A DNA stretch of 64,000 nt from Christiangramia sp. OXR-203 (GTDB lineage Bacteria > Bacteroidota > Bacteroidia > Flavobacteriales > Flavobacteriaceae), in contig NZ_CP139698.1 of the NCBI RefSeq assembly GCF_034372165.1, positions 2,418,001-2,482,000 of the forward strand. Reading direction: 5' to 3'. The translations under genes and the position numbers were made by a program. Within the stretch, counting starts at the first letter, position 1, and each line of letters starts with the position of its first letter. Under the pieces are notes generated by a model. That model had not been told where the DNA came from. It saw nothing but the letters and a program-made list of their open reading frames with translations, and did no database searches. Shown piece after piece: positions 18,433 through 26,761 of the stretch.

Positions 18433-19239
18433 TTACGCTCCAGTCATTGGTTCAGGCAGCTCATTAGCTGTGAAATCAGTTACAATAAATCCTCCTGCAA
18501 TGTCAAATACTTCTGCTGGATCATAAGCAAGATCTAAACCTGTATCCGTAGTAATTACGTCATCACCTGCGAAATCTGCAGAATCTGGATTAAGTAATGA
18601 TCTGATAGCAGACGCGTGTCTAGCCTCTACTGATACAATTTTACCAGCTAATAATAGGTAAGTAGGATCAGCAATACGATCTCCAGCACCATTGTAAGCT
18701 CCAACTCCAGTATCCTCAAGTGCCATTGCAGTTGCAAGTACCTGATCTCTACTAGACAAATCTACAGAACTTAAATCAAATTCCAGATCTGGCAACATTG
18801 CCTCCGGAGTATCTGCGGTTGCTGCTGCTATAGCAGTTCTAAAAAATTCTCTGTGTATAACTTCATGATTATAAAGATCATCCATTAGATCTTTTTCTTC
18901 TTGTGGAGCGCCTGCATAATAGTCACCACCTCTTACAGCAGTATAAAATGCAGCTTCCAATTGCTCTAAAGCATATGCGTAATTAAGAATACCCAGATCT
19001 CCGCTTCCTAGATCAAATACTGCGTCTACTGGTGGATCAACAGGTTCTGGATCTACTGGATCTGGTCCTCCTACATCTCCTCCTGGGTTAAACATATCAT
19101 CATCGCTACATCCGTACAGTAAAAAGCTGGAACCGGCTATACCTAGACCACCTAATTTAATGAACTTCCTGCGCGAATTCTTGTTCGAATTTTTCGGTGA
19201 TGCATCAACTACATCTACCTTCACTAAGGGTTTTTTCAT
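18433..19239 (-). CDS. Ferritin-like diiron lipoprotein with Tat signal
   Basis: Paralogue of the downstream gene, 268 residues. It carries a strong twin-arginine motif SRRKFIK (22-28) followed by a lipobox ending at Cys44 (LLYGC), so it should be exported folded and lipid-anchored. A Gly/Pro/Asp-rich linker (about 50-72) leads to the ferritin-like domain, with all four helix ligand blocks: LEQLEAAF (91-98), HEVIH (125-129), ALEDTGV near 170 and VEARH near 199. Export as a folded metalloprotein fits Tat use. Function is unknown; the two genes form an operon. Confidence 0.78.
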   Translation of the reverse strand: MKKPLVKVDVVDASPKNSNKNSRRKFIKLGGLGIAGSSFLLYGCSDDDMFNPGGDVGGPDPVDPEPVDPPVDAVFDLGSGDLGILNYAYALEQLEAAFYTAVRGGDYYAGAPQEEKDLMDDLYNHEVIHREFFRTAIAAATADTPEAMLPDLEFDLSSVDLSSRDQVLATAMALEDTGVGAYNGAGDRIADPTYLLLAGKIVSVEARHASAIRSLLNPDSADFAGDDVITTDTGLDLAYDPAEVFDIAGGFIVTDFTANELPEPMTGA

Positions 19240-19445
19240 GATTAAAATTTTAGTTTCTACGGAAACTTACGAAGGGAAAGGCAATTCAGTTTTAATCCAA
19301 TCGTTAAGATTGTCTTAAATGCCAAAATTTTTTGATTTCCTTAAGGATTATACGCCTTTTGATGGAATTTTATTAAGATTAATTGGCATACCAAAAATTC
19401 TAGTCTCACGTTTATGTGTATAAACCTATGCATTTAAATTTTGAG

Positions 19446-19453
19446 TACTTTTG
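19446..19453 (+). promoter_or_regulatory. Candidate -7 promoter element (OstA-like gene)
   Basis: TACTTTTG matches TAnnTTTG. It lies 14 bases before the TTG at 19468 and just inside the longer open frame that begins with TTG at 19441, which argues for the downstream start. Confidence 0.4.
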
Positions 19454-19467
19454 AAAAAAATACTGAA

Positions 19468-21258
19468 TTGCGATACTTCTTTAACGTACTTCTTTGTGTA
19501 ATTTTCATTCAGGTAGGAATGGCACAAAATAGTCAGGAAATCAACTACGAATCTGATAGAACTTTAAAAAACGAAGCCAGATATCCAGGCGCTTTAATTC
19601 TAAGTAAAATTGATAACCAGGTATATTTTGATCATGATGGAATCGAAGTATGGTGTGATAATGCCGTATTTTATAAGGAAGCCAATTTCTTTAAGGCTTA
19701 TGGTAATATTAGAATGCAGCAGGGTGATAGTGTAAGTATGACCAGCAACTATGCTGAATATAATGGTGATACTGAATTTGCCTTTGCCAGCGGGAAAGTA
19801 TTAATGAAAAGACCTCAAACCACTCTTGAAACTGACAGTTTGTTCTTCGACAGGTTAAAACAAGAGGCATATTACAGAAGTGGTGGAAAGGTTCGAGATA
19901 CCGCCAGTGTACTTACCAGTAGGATTGGCCGCTATTATATGGAACAGAATAAGTATAGTTTCATTAATGAAGTAGTAGTAACTAACCCGGAATATACTAT
20001 AAACTCTGAACAACTCGATTTTTATTCTGAAACTGGATATGCTTATTTATATGGTCCTTCCACGATCAAAAGTGAAACCAGTACAGTGTACTGCGAACGC
20101 GGATTTTATGATACCAGAGCAGATAATGGTTATTTCGTAAAAAATTCCAGGATAGATTATGAAAACCGAGTACTGAAGGGAGACAGTCTATATTTTGATC
20201 GTGAAACCAGTTTCGCATCTGCCACAAATAATATACAGGTCATCGACACTATAAACCAAAGCAAAGTAACCGGTCATTATGCTGAAGTGTATAGAGATAA
20301 AGATTCTGTTTTTATAACCAAAAGAGCTCTTGCCGCTAGCTTACAGGAAAGAGACACTTTATTTATCCATAGTGATACCATTATGATCACTGGGAAACCT
20401 GAGCATAGAATTATTCGTGGTTTCTATGATGTAAGAATTTTCAAAGAAGATCAAACCGGTGAAAACCCTATGAGCGGGCGTAGTGACTCTATACATTCAG
20501 ATCAACAAAGCGGACTTTCAAAATTAATTAATCTCGGTCGTTTCGGGGATAAAAAACCGGTATTATGGTCCGGGCTCAATCAAATGAGTGGTGATAGTAT
20601 TCACCTTCAATCCAATCCTAAATCTGAACAACTGGATAGCCTATTGGTATATGACAATGCTTTTTTGATTCAGAAGGATACAATAGAAGGATACAACCAG
20701 TTAAAAGGAAAGATTCTCACCGGCTATTTTGAAGATAATCAACTACGGGAAGTAATTATTGATAAGAACACTGAAACTCTCAATTATCTAAGAAATGATG
20801 AGGGTGCCCTTATTTCGATCAATAAAACTCTTGCCAGTTATATACGCATTCTGTTTCAGGATCAACAGATCGAATTCATAGATTATTTAAATGCTGTTCA
20901 GGGTAAAATGCCTCCGGAAGATGAAGTTCCTCAAAACCAAAGAACATTAGCAGGTTTCAACTGGCGTGGTGATGAAAGAATTATTTCTAAAGAAGGACTA
21001 TTTGAAGGAAAACCTGTACCAGAACTTACCAGGATCAAAGGTATCGAAATGCCTGAAACTCCTGAAGAGTTTTTTGATGAACGCGAGGAAGACGACCTCC
21101 TACTGGATCAAAATTCCAGACTTAAACCAGAAATTCTAAAGAATAGAGCTAAAGATTCTTTAAAGTATAAAAGCGAGAAGGTTCAGGATTCACTCAAAAA
21201 ACCCATCGAAGAAATTACAAAACCTGTAAAGGACACTCTAACTGGCAACCAGGAATGA
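19468..21258 (+). CDS. OstA/LptA-like outer-membrane biogenesis protein
   Basis: Predicted periplasmic protein with OstA/LptA-type repeats (OstA_2 family), the fold that carries lipopolysaccharide to the outer membrane. Repeating beta patterns such as VWCDNAVFYKEANFFKAYGN and VSMTSNYAEYNGD occupy about residues 30-330, and the C-terminal 60 residues are charged and probably disordered. I favour TTG 19468: it gives a compact signal peptide (RYFFNVLLCVIFIQVGMAQ) and follows a promoter motif. TTG 19441 would add nine residues. It overlaps the aminotransferase start by 4 bases. LPS transport is inferred from the fold. Confidence 0.75.
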   Translation: MRYFFNVLLCVIFIQVGMAQNSQEINYESDRTLKNEARYPGALILSKIDNQVYFDHDGIEVWCDNAVFYKEANFFKAYGNIRMQQGDSVSMTSNYAEYNGDTEFAFASGKVLMKRPQTTLETDSLFFDRLKQEAYYRSGGKVRDTASVLTSRIGRYYMEQNKYSFINEVVVTNPEYTINSEQLDFYSETGYAYLYGPSTIKSETSTVYCERGFYDTRADNGYFVKNSRIDYENRVLKGDSLYFDRETSFASATNNIQVIDTINQSKVTGHYAEVYRDKDSVFITKRALAASLQERDTLFIHSDTIMITGKPEHRIIRGFYDVRIFKEDQTGENPMSGRSDSIHSDQQSGLSKLINLGRFGDKKPVLWSGLNQMSGDSIHLQSNPKSEQLDSLLVYDNAFLIQKDTIEGYNQLKGKILTGYFEDNQLREVIIDKNTETLNYLRNDEGALISINKTLASYIRILFQDQQIEFIDYLNAVQGKMPPEDEVPQNQRTLAGFNWRGDERIISKEGLFEGKPVPELTRIKGIEMPETPEEFFDEREEDDLLLDQNSRLKPEILKNRAKDSLKYKSEKVQDSLKKPIEEITKPVKDTLTGNQE

Positions 21259-22454
21259 AAGAAGATTTTTTAAAATTTCAGGCCCAAACCACTCCTCACC
21301 CACTGGCATTAGAGGTAGAAAGTGCCATAGGTAGTTATATAAAGACAAGTGATAGCAAAAATTACCTTGATTTTGTTGCGGGCGTATCAGCCTGTACTCT
21401 TGGTCACTCTCATCCAGCAGTGGTAAATGCTATCAAAGAGCAGGCTGAGAAATACCTGCATGTGATGGTTTATGGCGAATACGCCCAGGCTCCTGCAGTA
21501 GAGCTTAGTAAATTGCTTGCAAAAAATTTACCTGGTTCGCTATCTAAAACCTATCTCGTAAATAGCGGAACTGAGGCGATCGAAGGTGCACTGAAACTTG
21601 CCCGAAGGGCTACTGGAAAAACGGGGATCATTGCTGCAAAGCGTGCCTATCACGGAAATACGATGGGCTCCTTAAGTCTAATGGATTTTGAAGAACGGGT
21701 AGAACCTTTCAAACCTTTGATAGGAGATGTTTCATTTATAGAATTTAACTCTACTAAAGATCTCCAGAATATTAACGATCATACAGCATGCGTTATTCTG
21801 GAAACAATACAGGGTGGTGCCGGATTTATCCAGCCTGTAGATGATTACCTTCTGAGAGTAAAAAAACGTTGCGATGAAGTGGGCGCCCTACTTATTCTGG
21901 ATGAAATACAACCAGGTTTTGGAAGAACCGGCAAATTATTTGGGTTTGAAAATTTCGGGCTTGTTCCTGATATCCTGGTAATGGGAAAAGGAATGGGCGG
22001 AGGATTGCCAATTGGAGCCTTCACAGCTTCAGAAGAGGTCATGGATTTACTTATGGACAACCCCAAAATGGGACATATCACCACTTTTGGAGGTAATCCG
22101 TTAATTGCTTCCGCAGCACTGGCTACTCTAAAAGAGCTTCTGGGCACAAGTCTTATTGCTGAAACCTTGCAAAAAGAAAAGCTCTTCAGAAAACATTTAC
22201 AACACCCACTCATTCAAGAAGTTCGAGGAAGAGGATTAATGCTGGCAATCATTTTAAAGTCTGCCGAAATTGCAGACCAGCTGGTCCTAAGAGCAAAAGA
22301 CGAACAATTGATCTTATTTTGGCTGTTGTTCGAAAAGCGAGCAGTAAGGATCACTCCACCCCTGACAATATCTTCTGAAGAAATTTTGAAAGGATGTGGC
22401 ATTATTGTTGACATACTGGAAGAGTTAAATAGCAATATTGAAGCTGTTGATTAA
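21255..22454 (+). CDS. Class III aminotransferase (acetylornithine aminotransferase-like)
   Basis: PLP-dependent omega-aminotransferase, 399 residues, nearest in look to acetylornithine/ornithine aminotransferases. It shows NSGTEAIEGALKLAR near 103, LLILDEIQPGFGRTG near 211 and the PLP lysine K245 in VMGKGMGGG. The family block usually reads DEVQTGFGRTG; here Ile replaces Val and Pro replaces Thr, so substrate assignment is open. It overlaps the OstA-like gene by 4 bases, suggesting translational coupling but no obvious shared pathway. Confidence 0.8.
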   Translation: MKEDFLKFQAQTTPHPLALEVESAIGSYIKTSDSKNYLDFVAGVSACTLGHSHPAVVNAIKEQAEKYLHVMVYGEYAQAPAVELSKLLAKNLPGSLSKTYLVNSGTEAIEGALKLARRATGKTGIIAAKRAYHGNTMGSLSLMDFEERVEPFKPLIGDVSFIEFNSTKDLQNINDHTACVILETIQGGAGFIQPVDDYLLRVKKRCDEVGALLILDEIQPGFGRTGKLFGFENFGLVPDILVMGKGMGGGLPIGAFTASEEVMDLLMDNPKMGHITTFGGNPLIASAALATLKELLGTSLIAETLQKEKLFRKHLQHPLIQEVRGRGLMLAIILKSAEIADQLVLRAKDEQLILFWLLFEKRAVRITPPLTISSEEILKGCGIIVDILEELNSNIEAVD

Positions 22455-22542
22455 TTTGTTAACAACAATGCAGGCGGGCGTGCCTATTGCCCTTATTCCT
22501 TTTTAACTTTATTAATAGTAGAAATCCCATAATCACTCTCTT

Positions 22543-23940
22543 ATGCAATTGAGCCATAACGAAGAAGATAATTTCTCTCTTGATCGCTTCGAATCCATGC
22601 TAAAGACCAATGATGTTCTTTTCTTCGATTCTAACGAATTTGAGAATATCATCAACCATTACATGGAGAATGGCAAGATTGCTCTTGCCAAGAAAGCGGT
22701 GAAAATGGGTCTCGCCCAGCATCCTACTTCAGTCAATCTAAGATTATACAAAGTTGAGATCCTGGTATTTGAGGATAAACTGGATCTTGCCGACAGCATA
22801 CTTAATGAACTGAAGAACCTGGAATCTTCCAATGAAGAGATTTATATTCAAAAGGCTCAGATCTATTCCAAGCGAGATATGCACGCTGAAGCTATTACGA
22901 TGTTGGAAGCCGCTCTGGAGATCACGCTTGAAGATGCTGAGATATTTTCGCTCATCGGGATGGAATATCTGTTTCTCGAAGATTTTGAAAATGCGAAATA
23001 TAGCTTTATGAAATGTCTTGAGGCAGATGATGAAGATTATTCTGCACTTTACAATATCATGTACTGCTTCGATTTTCTTGAACAGAAAGAAGAGGCTATT
23101 GATTACCTGAATCTATACCTGGACAAACACCCGTATTGTGAAGTAGCTTGGCACCAGGTTGGAAAGCAGTACTTTGATCTTAAGAACTATACAAAAGCAC
23201 TGGCAGCTTTTGATTTTGCAATTATTAGTGATGACAGGTTTGTGGGAGCTTACCTGGAAAAAGGAAAGGTCCTTGAGAAATTAAAGCGTTATAATGAAGC
23301 CATCGAAAACTATAATATTACTCTGGAACTCGATGATCCTACATCTTTCGCATATTTGAGAATTGGTAAATGTTTCGAAAAACTTGGTTGTGATGATTTC
23401 GCGATCAAGAATTACGAGCAAACCGTGCATGAAGACCCTCTACTCGATAAGGGCTGGATCGCGATTACCGACTTCTATATAAAAAAACTGAACTTCCCAA
23501 AGGCTTTATATTATATCAATAAAGCGATTAATATAGACGAGGAAAACGTTCTTTACTGGAAACGTTACGCAAAGATCAACAGTAGGCTGAATTTCCCTGA
23601 GGAAGCTGAACAAGGCTATAAAAAAAGTCTCGAACTGGGAAATTACGAATTAGAGACCTGGATTAGAAGATGTGACATTCTGATTGGACTGGGAGAATAT
23701 GAAACTGCGATTTCCAGCATGATGCAGGCTCTGGAATTTTACCCAGGTACTGCGGAAGTCGAATATCGTCTTGCCGGTTTATATTTTAATACGAACAATG
23801 GTGATAAAGGTTATTTTCATTTGAACAATGCCTTAAAAACCGACTCAGAATATTACATCATCATAGAAGAACTTTTTCCGAATATTTTCGAGCGAAAAAG
23901 CATCAAACAAATTATAAATTCCTTCGTAAAGCTCTCTTAG
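22543..23940 (+). CDS. Tetratricopeptide repeat protein
   Basis: A 465-residue protein built almost entirely of TPR helical hairpins, with blocks such as ALAAFDFAIISDDRFVGAYLEKGKV and KALYYINKAINIDEENVLYWKRY. No signal peptide or membrane segment is visible, so it is probably a cytoplasmic scaffold. It lies upstream of the tandem DUF368 genes with a 39-base gap that holds a TACCTTTG promoter element, so the downstream genes may have their own promoter. Function unknown. Confidence 0.85.
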   Translation: MQLSHNEEDNFSLDRFESMLKTNDVLFFDSNEFENIINHYMENGKIALAKKAVKMGLAQHPTSVNLRLYKVEILVFEDKLDLADSILNELKNLESSNEEIYIQKAQIYSKRDMHAEAITMLEAALEITLEDAEIFSLIGMEYLFLEDFENAKYSFMKCLEADDEDYSALYNIMYCFDFLEQKEEAIDYLNLYLDKHPYCEVAWHQVGKQYFDLKNYTKALAAFDFAIISDDRFVGAYLEKGKVLEKLKRYNEAIENYNITLELDDPTSFAYLRIGKCFEKLGCDDFAIKNYEQTVHEDPLLDKGWIAITDFYIKKLNFPKALYYINKAINIDEENVLYWKRYAKINSRLNFPEEAEQGYKKSLELGNYELETWIRRCDILIGLGEYETAISSMMQALEFYPGTAEVEYRLAGLYFNTNNGDKGYFHLNNALKTDSEYYIIIEELFPNIFERKSIKQIINSFVKLS

Positions 23941-23949
23941 TAATTTTGC

Positions 23950-23957
23950 TACCTTTG
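23950..23957 (+). promoter_or_regulatory. Candidate -7 promoter element (DUF368 genes)
   Basis: TACCTTTG matches TAnnTTTG, 22 bases before the first DUF368 start. Confidence 0.4.
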
Positions 23958-23979
23958 AGCAAAATCATAAAATTCTAAG

Positions 23980-24918
23980 ATGCAACGCAGTTTAGTGGAC
24001 TATCTAAAGATAAGCCTTAAAGGAATGGCTATGGGAGCCGCAGATGTTGTTCCCGGAGTTTCCGGCGGTACTATCGCATTTATTTCAGGTATATATGAAG
24101 AGTTGATCACCACCATTAGTGGAGTGAACCTTAGTTTGCTTTCTACCTGGAAGGCAAACGGTTTTAAGGCTATGTGGGACGAGCTGAATGGTAATTTTAT
24201 CCTGGCTCTTTTCGCAGGTATTCTCGTAAGCATATTTAGCGTAATGCGTGTAGCCAACTATCTTCTTGAAAATCATCCAATTCTAATCTGGTCCTTTTTC
24301 TTCGGACTTGTGGTTGCCAGTATTTGGTTTGTAGGTAAGCAAATTCCAAAATGGACCTGGAAGATCGTTTTAGCGCTGGTAATTGGTGCCGCGGTTGCGT
24401 TCTATATTGTTAGCCTGCCGCCACTTTCCGCCAGTAATTCCTACTTATTTTTATTCTTTGCTGGGGCACTTGCCGTGTGCGCAATGATCCTGCCTGGAAT
24501 TTCAGGGGCTTTTATTCTGGTATTGTTAGGTGCATATAAGTCAATTACTGAAGCAGCTCACGATTTTGATTTGAAAACATTAGGTATTGTAGGAATTGGA
24601 GCTGTTTTCGGACTGCTTACCTTCTCAAAGATCCTGAAATGGCTATTCGTTCATTACAGCAGTATTACCCTCGCGGTTCTTACCGGATTTATCGCTGGCT
24701 CACTAAACAAGATCTGGCCGTGGAAAGAGACTCTGGAGACCGCGATGTATGGTGAGAAAGAGGTTGTTCTTAAGGAAGCTTCAGTTTTACCATGGAACTT
24801 TGACGGTGATCCACACACATTATGGTCTGTCGCACTTATGCTGGCCGGGTTCTTCCTCATCTTAGGCCTGGAAATGTTGGCTGGTAATAAACCTGAAAAT
24901 GCCAATGCAGCAAACTAG
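23980..24918 (+). CDS. DUF368 (PopT-type) membrane protein, copy 1
   Basis: Polytopic inner-membrane protein, 312 residues, family DUF368. Members named PopT are reported to recycle undecaprenyl phosphate across the membrane. The two internally repeated, oppositely placed motifs are present: VPGVSGGTIAF near 24-34 and LPGISGAFIL near 170, flanked by about eight hydrophobic segments. A second DUF368 gene starts 20 bases before its stop in another frame, so the two are tightly coupled. Lipid-carrier flipping is inferred from the family. Confidence 0.85.
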   Translation: MQRSLVDYLKISLKGMAMGAADVVPGVSGGTIAFISGIYEELITTISGVNLSLLSTWKANGFKAMWDELNGNFILALFAGILVSIFSVMRVANYLLENHPILIWSFFFGLVVASIWFVGKQIPKWTWKIVLALVIGAAVAFYIVSLPPLSASNSYLFLFFAGALAVCAMILPGISGAFILVLLGAYKSITEAAHDFDLKTLGIVGIGAVFGLLTFSKILKWLFVHYSSITLAVLTGFIAGSLNKIWPWKETLETAMYGEKEVVLKEASVLPWNFDGDPHTLWSVALMLAGFFLILGLEMLAGNKPENANAAN

Positions 24919-25921
24919 GACCTTCACAGATAAGTTCCTGCTGGTTCTAAAAGGTCTGGCTATGGGCGCTGCGAACAAGGTTCCTGGTGTGTCTGGAGGT
25001 GTTGTTGCTTTTGTTGCCGGATTCTATGAAGAGTTCATTTATTCGCTACAAAAAGTAAATCTTAAAGCCTTTAAGCTTTTGATCTCTGGTAGATTCAGAA
25101 GCCTTTATCATTATATCAACGGGAAGTTCTTAATTCTATTGATCCTTGGGATGCTCATTAGCTATTTTAGTGTTTCCAAGATTTTGGATTACCTCATTAT
25201 TCACTATGAACTATACGTCTGGTCAGCTTTCTTCGGAATGATCATTGGCTCCATTTATTACATTAGTAAGGACTTTGAAGACTGGGATCGTAACTCCATT
25301 GTATTTGCAGTACTTGGGATCATTGCCGGATTAGCCATTAGTTTCCTGGAACCTGCAAGAGAAAATGACAATCTCTGGTTTGTTTTTATCTGCGGAATGA
25401 TAAGTGTGTCGGGGATGACACTTCCAGGCCTCTCCGGCAGCTTTATATTGATTCTGGTGGGGAACTATGTCCTGTTGCTGGTAGACTCAGTGAATGCACT
25501 TTATGATACGTTGGCCGATATCCTGCTGCTGGATTTCTCCTGGACCGGAAATGCGGAAAGAATTCAAATGCTCAAAGTACTGGCCGTCTTCGCCATCGGG
25601 TCTCTGGCCGGACTGGTTTCATTATCTCATTTGCTTGGATATGTACTGAAGACTAGAAAAAAAGAAACTTTTGCAGTCATCATTGGTTTTATCACCGGCT
25701 CCCTTGGAGTTGTATGGCCATGGAAGGAGAAAGTTTATAAAATTGGTGAACAGGGTAAAGTTCTTATTGATAGGAACGGAAATAAGGTGATCGACAATTA
25801 CGATCGATACTGGCCACAATTCGATCAGGTAGAAACTTTCGCGGCAATCTTTTGTATAGGAATAGGAATTAGCATTGTACTTGGACTCGCCTGGTACGAA
25901 AAAATTACTTCGGAAAAATGA
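24899..25921 (+). CDS. DUF368 (PopT-type) membrane protein, copy 2
   Basis: Second DUF368 protein, 340 residues, with VPGVSGGVVAF near 28-38 and LPGLSGSFIL near 175. The motifs match copy 1, but the rest is clearly divergent and an extra polar loop with DRNGNKVIDNYD occurs near 290. The start at 24899 overlaps copy 1 by 20 bases; a second in-frame ATG at 24905 is equally possible. The 3' end overlaps aroE by 4 bases, giving a coupled run DUF368-DUF368-aroE. The divergence suggests the copies are not interchangeable. Confidence 0.85.
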   Translation: MPMQQTRTFTDKFLLVLKGLAMGAANKVPGVSGGVVAFVAGFYEEFIYSLQKVNLKAFKLLISGRFRSLYHYINGKFLILLILGMLISYFSVSKILDYLIIHYELYVWSAFFGMIIGSIYYISKDFEDWDRNSIVFAVLGIIAGLAISFLEPARENDNLWFVFICGMISVSGMTLPGLSGSFILILVGNYVLLLVDSVNALYDTLADILLLDFSWTGNAERIQMLKVLAVFAIGSLAGLVSLSHLLGYVLKTRKKETFAVIIGFITGSLGVVWPWKEKVYKIGEQGKVLIDRNGNKVIDNYDRYWPQFDQVETFAAIFCIGIGISIVLGLAWYEKITSEK

Positions 25922-26646
25922 GAACCTTTGGACTCGTTGGAAAAGACATAGATTATTCTTTCTCCAGGAACTACTTCAGCAAGAAATTCAGCAATAATAT
26001 AATCGATGCCAGGTATATCAATTTTGACCTTAAAAGCATTGATCAGTTTCCTGAAATTTTTAAAACTACTGAAATTTCCGGATTGAACGTCACCATCCCT
26101 TACAAGGAAAAAGTAATTCCATTTTTAGATCATCTTGACCCGGAAGCGCAAAAAATAAGCGCTGTGAATACGATTAAAATTTCTAAAAACGGTGAGCTCA
26201 CTGGCTATAATACAGACCATTTTGGCTTCAAGAAATCACTCGAAAATCACTTGGAAAGTTTCCATAGCTCTGCCCTAATCCTGGGAACCGGAGGAGCTTC
26301 GAAAGCCGTCGCCTATGCTCTTGACAAACTGTCAGTTCCCTACCAATTTATCTCTAGAAACTCTTCGGAAAACACATTGTCATACAGTGAACTAAGCATT
26401 GAAGTAATTAAACATAATAAACTGGTAATCAACACAACACCTCTAGGAACTTCTCCCGAAACTGAACGCTACCCTGATATTCCTCTCGAGGGTATCTCCA
26501 GCCAGCATATCATCTTTGATCTTATCTATAATCCGGAGGAAACCAGACTCATGAAGCTAGCTTCTGAACGTGGCGCAAAAACCTTAAATGGTTATAGAAT
26601 GTTGGAACTTCAGGCTGAAAAAAGCTGGTCCATCTGGAATTCTTAA
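25918..26646 (+). CDS. aroE: Shikimate dehydrogenase
   Basis: NADP-dependent reduction of 3-dehydroshikimate to shikimate in aromatic amino-acid synthesis. Substrate-site residues are visible: YSFSRNYF near 13-20, NVTIPYK with catalytic K63, N84 in AVNT and D100 in NTDHFG. The nucleotide loop is GTGGAS (123-128), and NTTPLGTSP follows near 177. At 242 residues it is shorter than the E. coli enzyme (272), with all motifs kept. It is coupled to the second DUF368 gene by a 4-base overlap. Confidence 0.92.
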   Translation: MRTFGLVGKDIDYSFSRNYFSKKFSNNIIDARYINFDLKSIDQFPEIFKTTEISGLNVTIPYKEKVIPFLDHLDPEAQKISAVNTIKISKNGELTGYNTDHFGFKKSLENHLESFHSSALILGTGGASKAVAYALDKLSVPYQFISRNSSENTLSYSELSIEVIKHNKLVINTTPLGTSPETERYPDIPLEGISSQHIIFDLIYNPEETRLMKLASERGAKTLNGYRMLELQAEKSWSIWNS

Positions 26647-26664
26647 TTCGACATTCAAAGCTTC

Positions 26665-26684
26665 ATTCTATTTATAAATAGAAT
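26665..26684. repeat. Perfect 20-bp palindrome after aroE
   Basis: The sequence ATTCTATTTATAAATAGAAT is perfectly self-complementary with no loop. It begins 18 bases after the aroE stop and lies 78 bases before the next start. It has no T-run, so it is not a standard terminator; an operator or weak hairpin is possible. Confidence 0.6.
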
Positions 26685-26761
26685 CATTCCCTTGTCCAAT
26701 TTTAGTGGAGTTGTTATCTTTCAGAATAATTCGATTTTGAAGAACCCTAACATTGAAAGAT

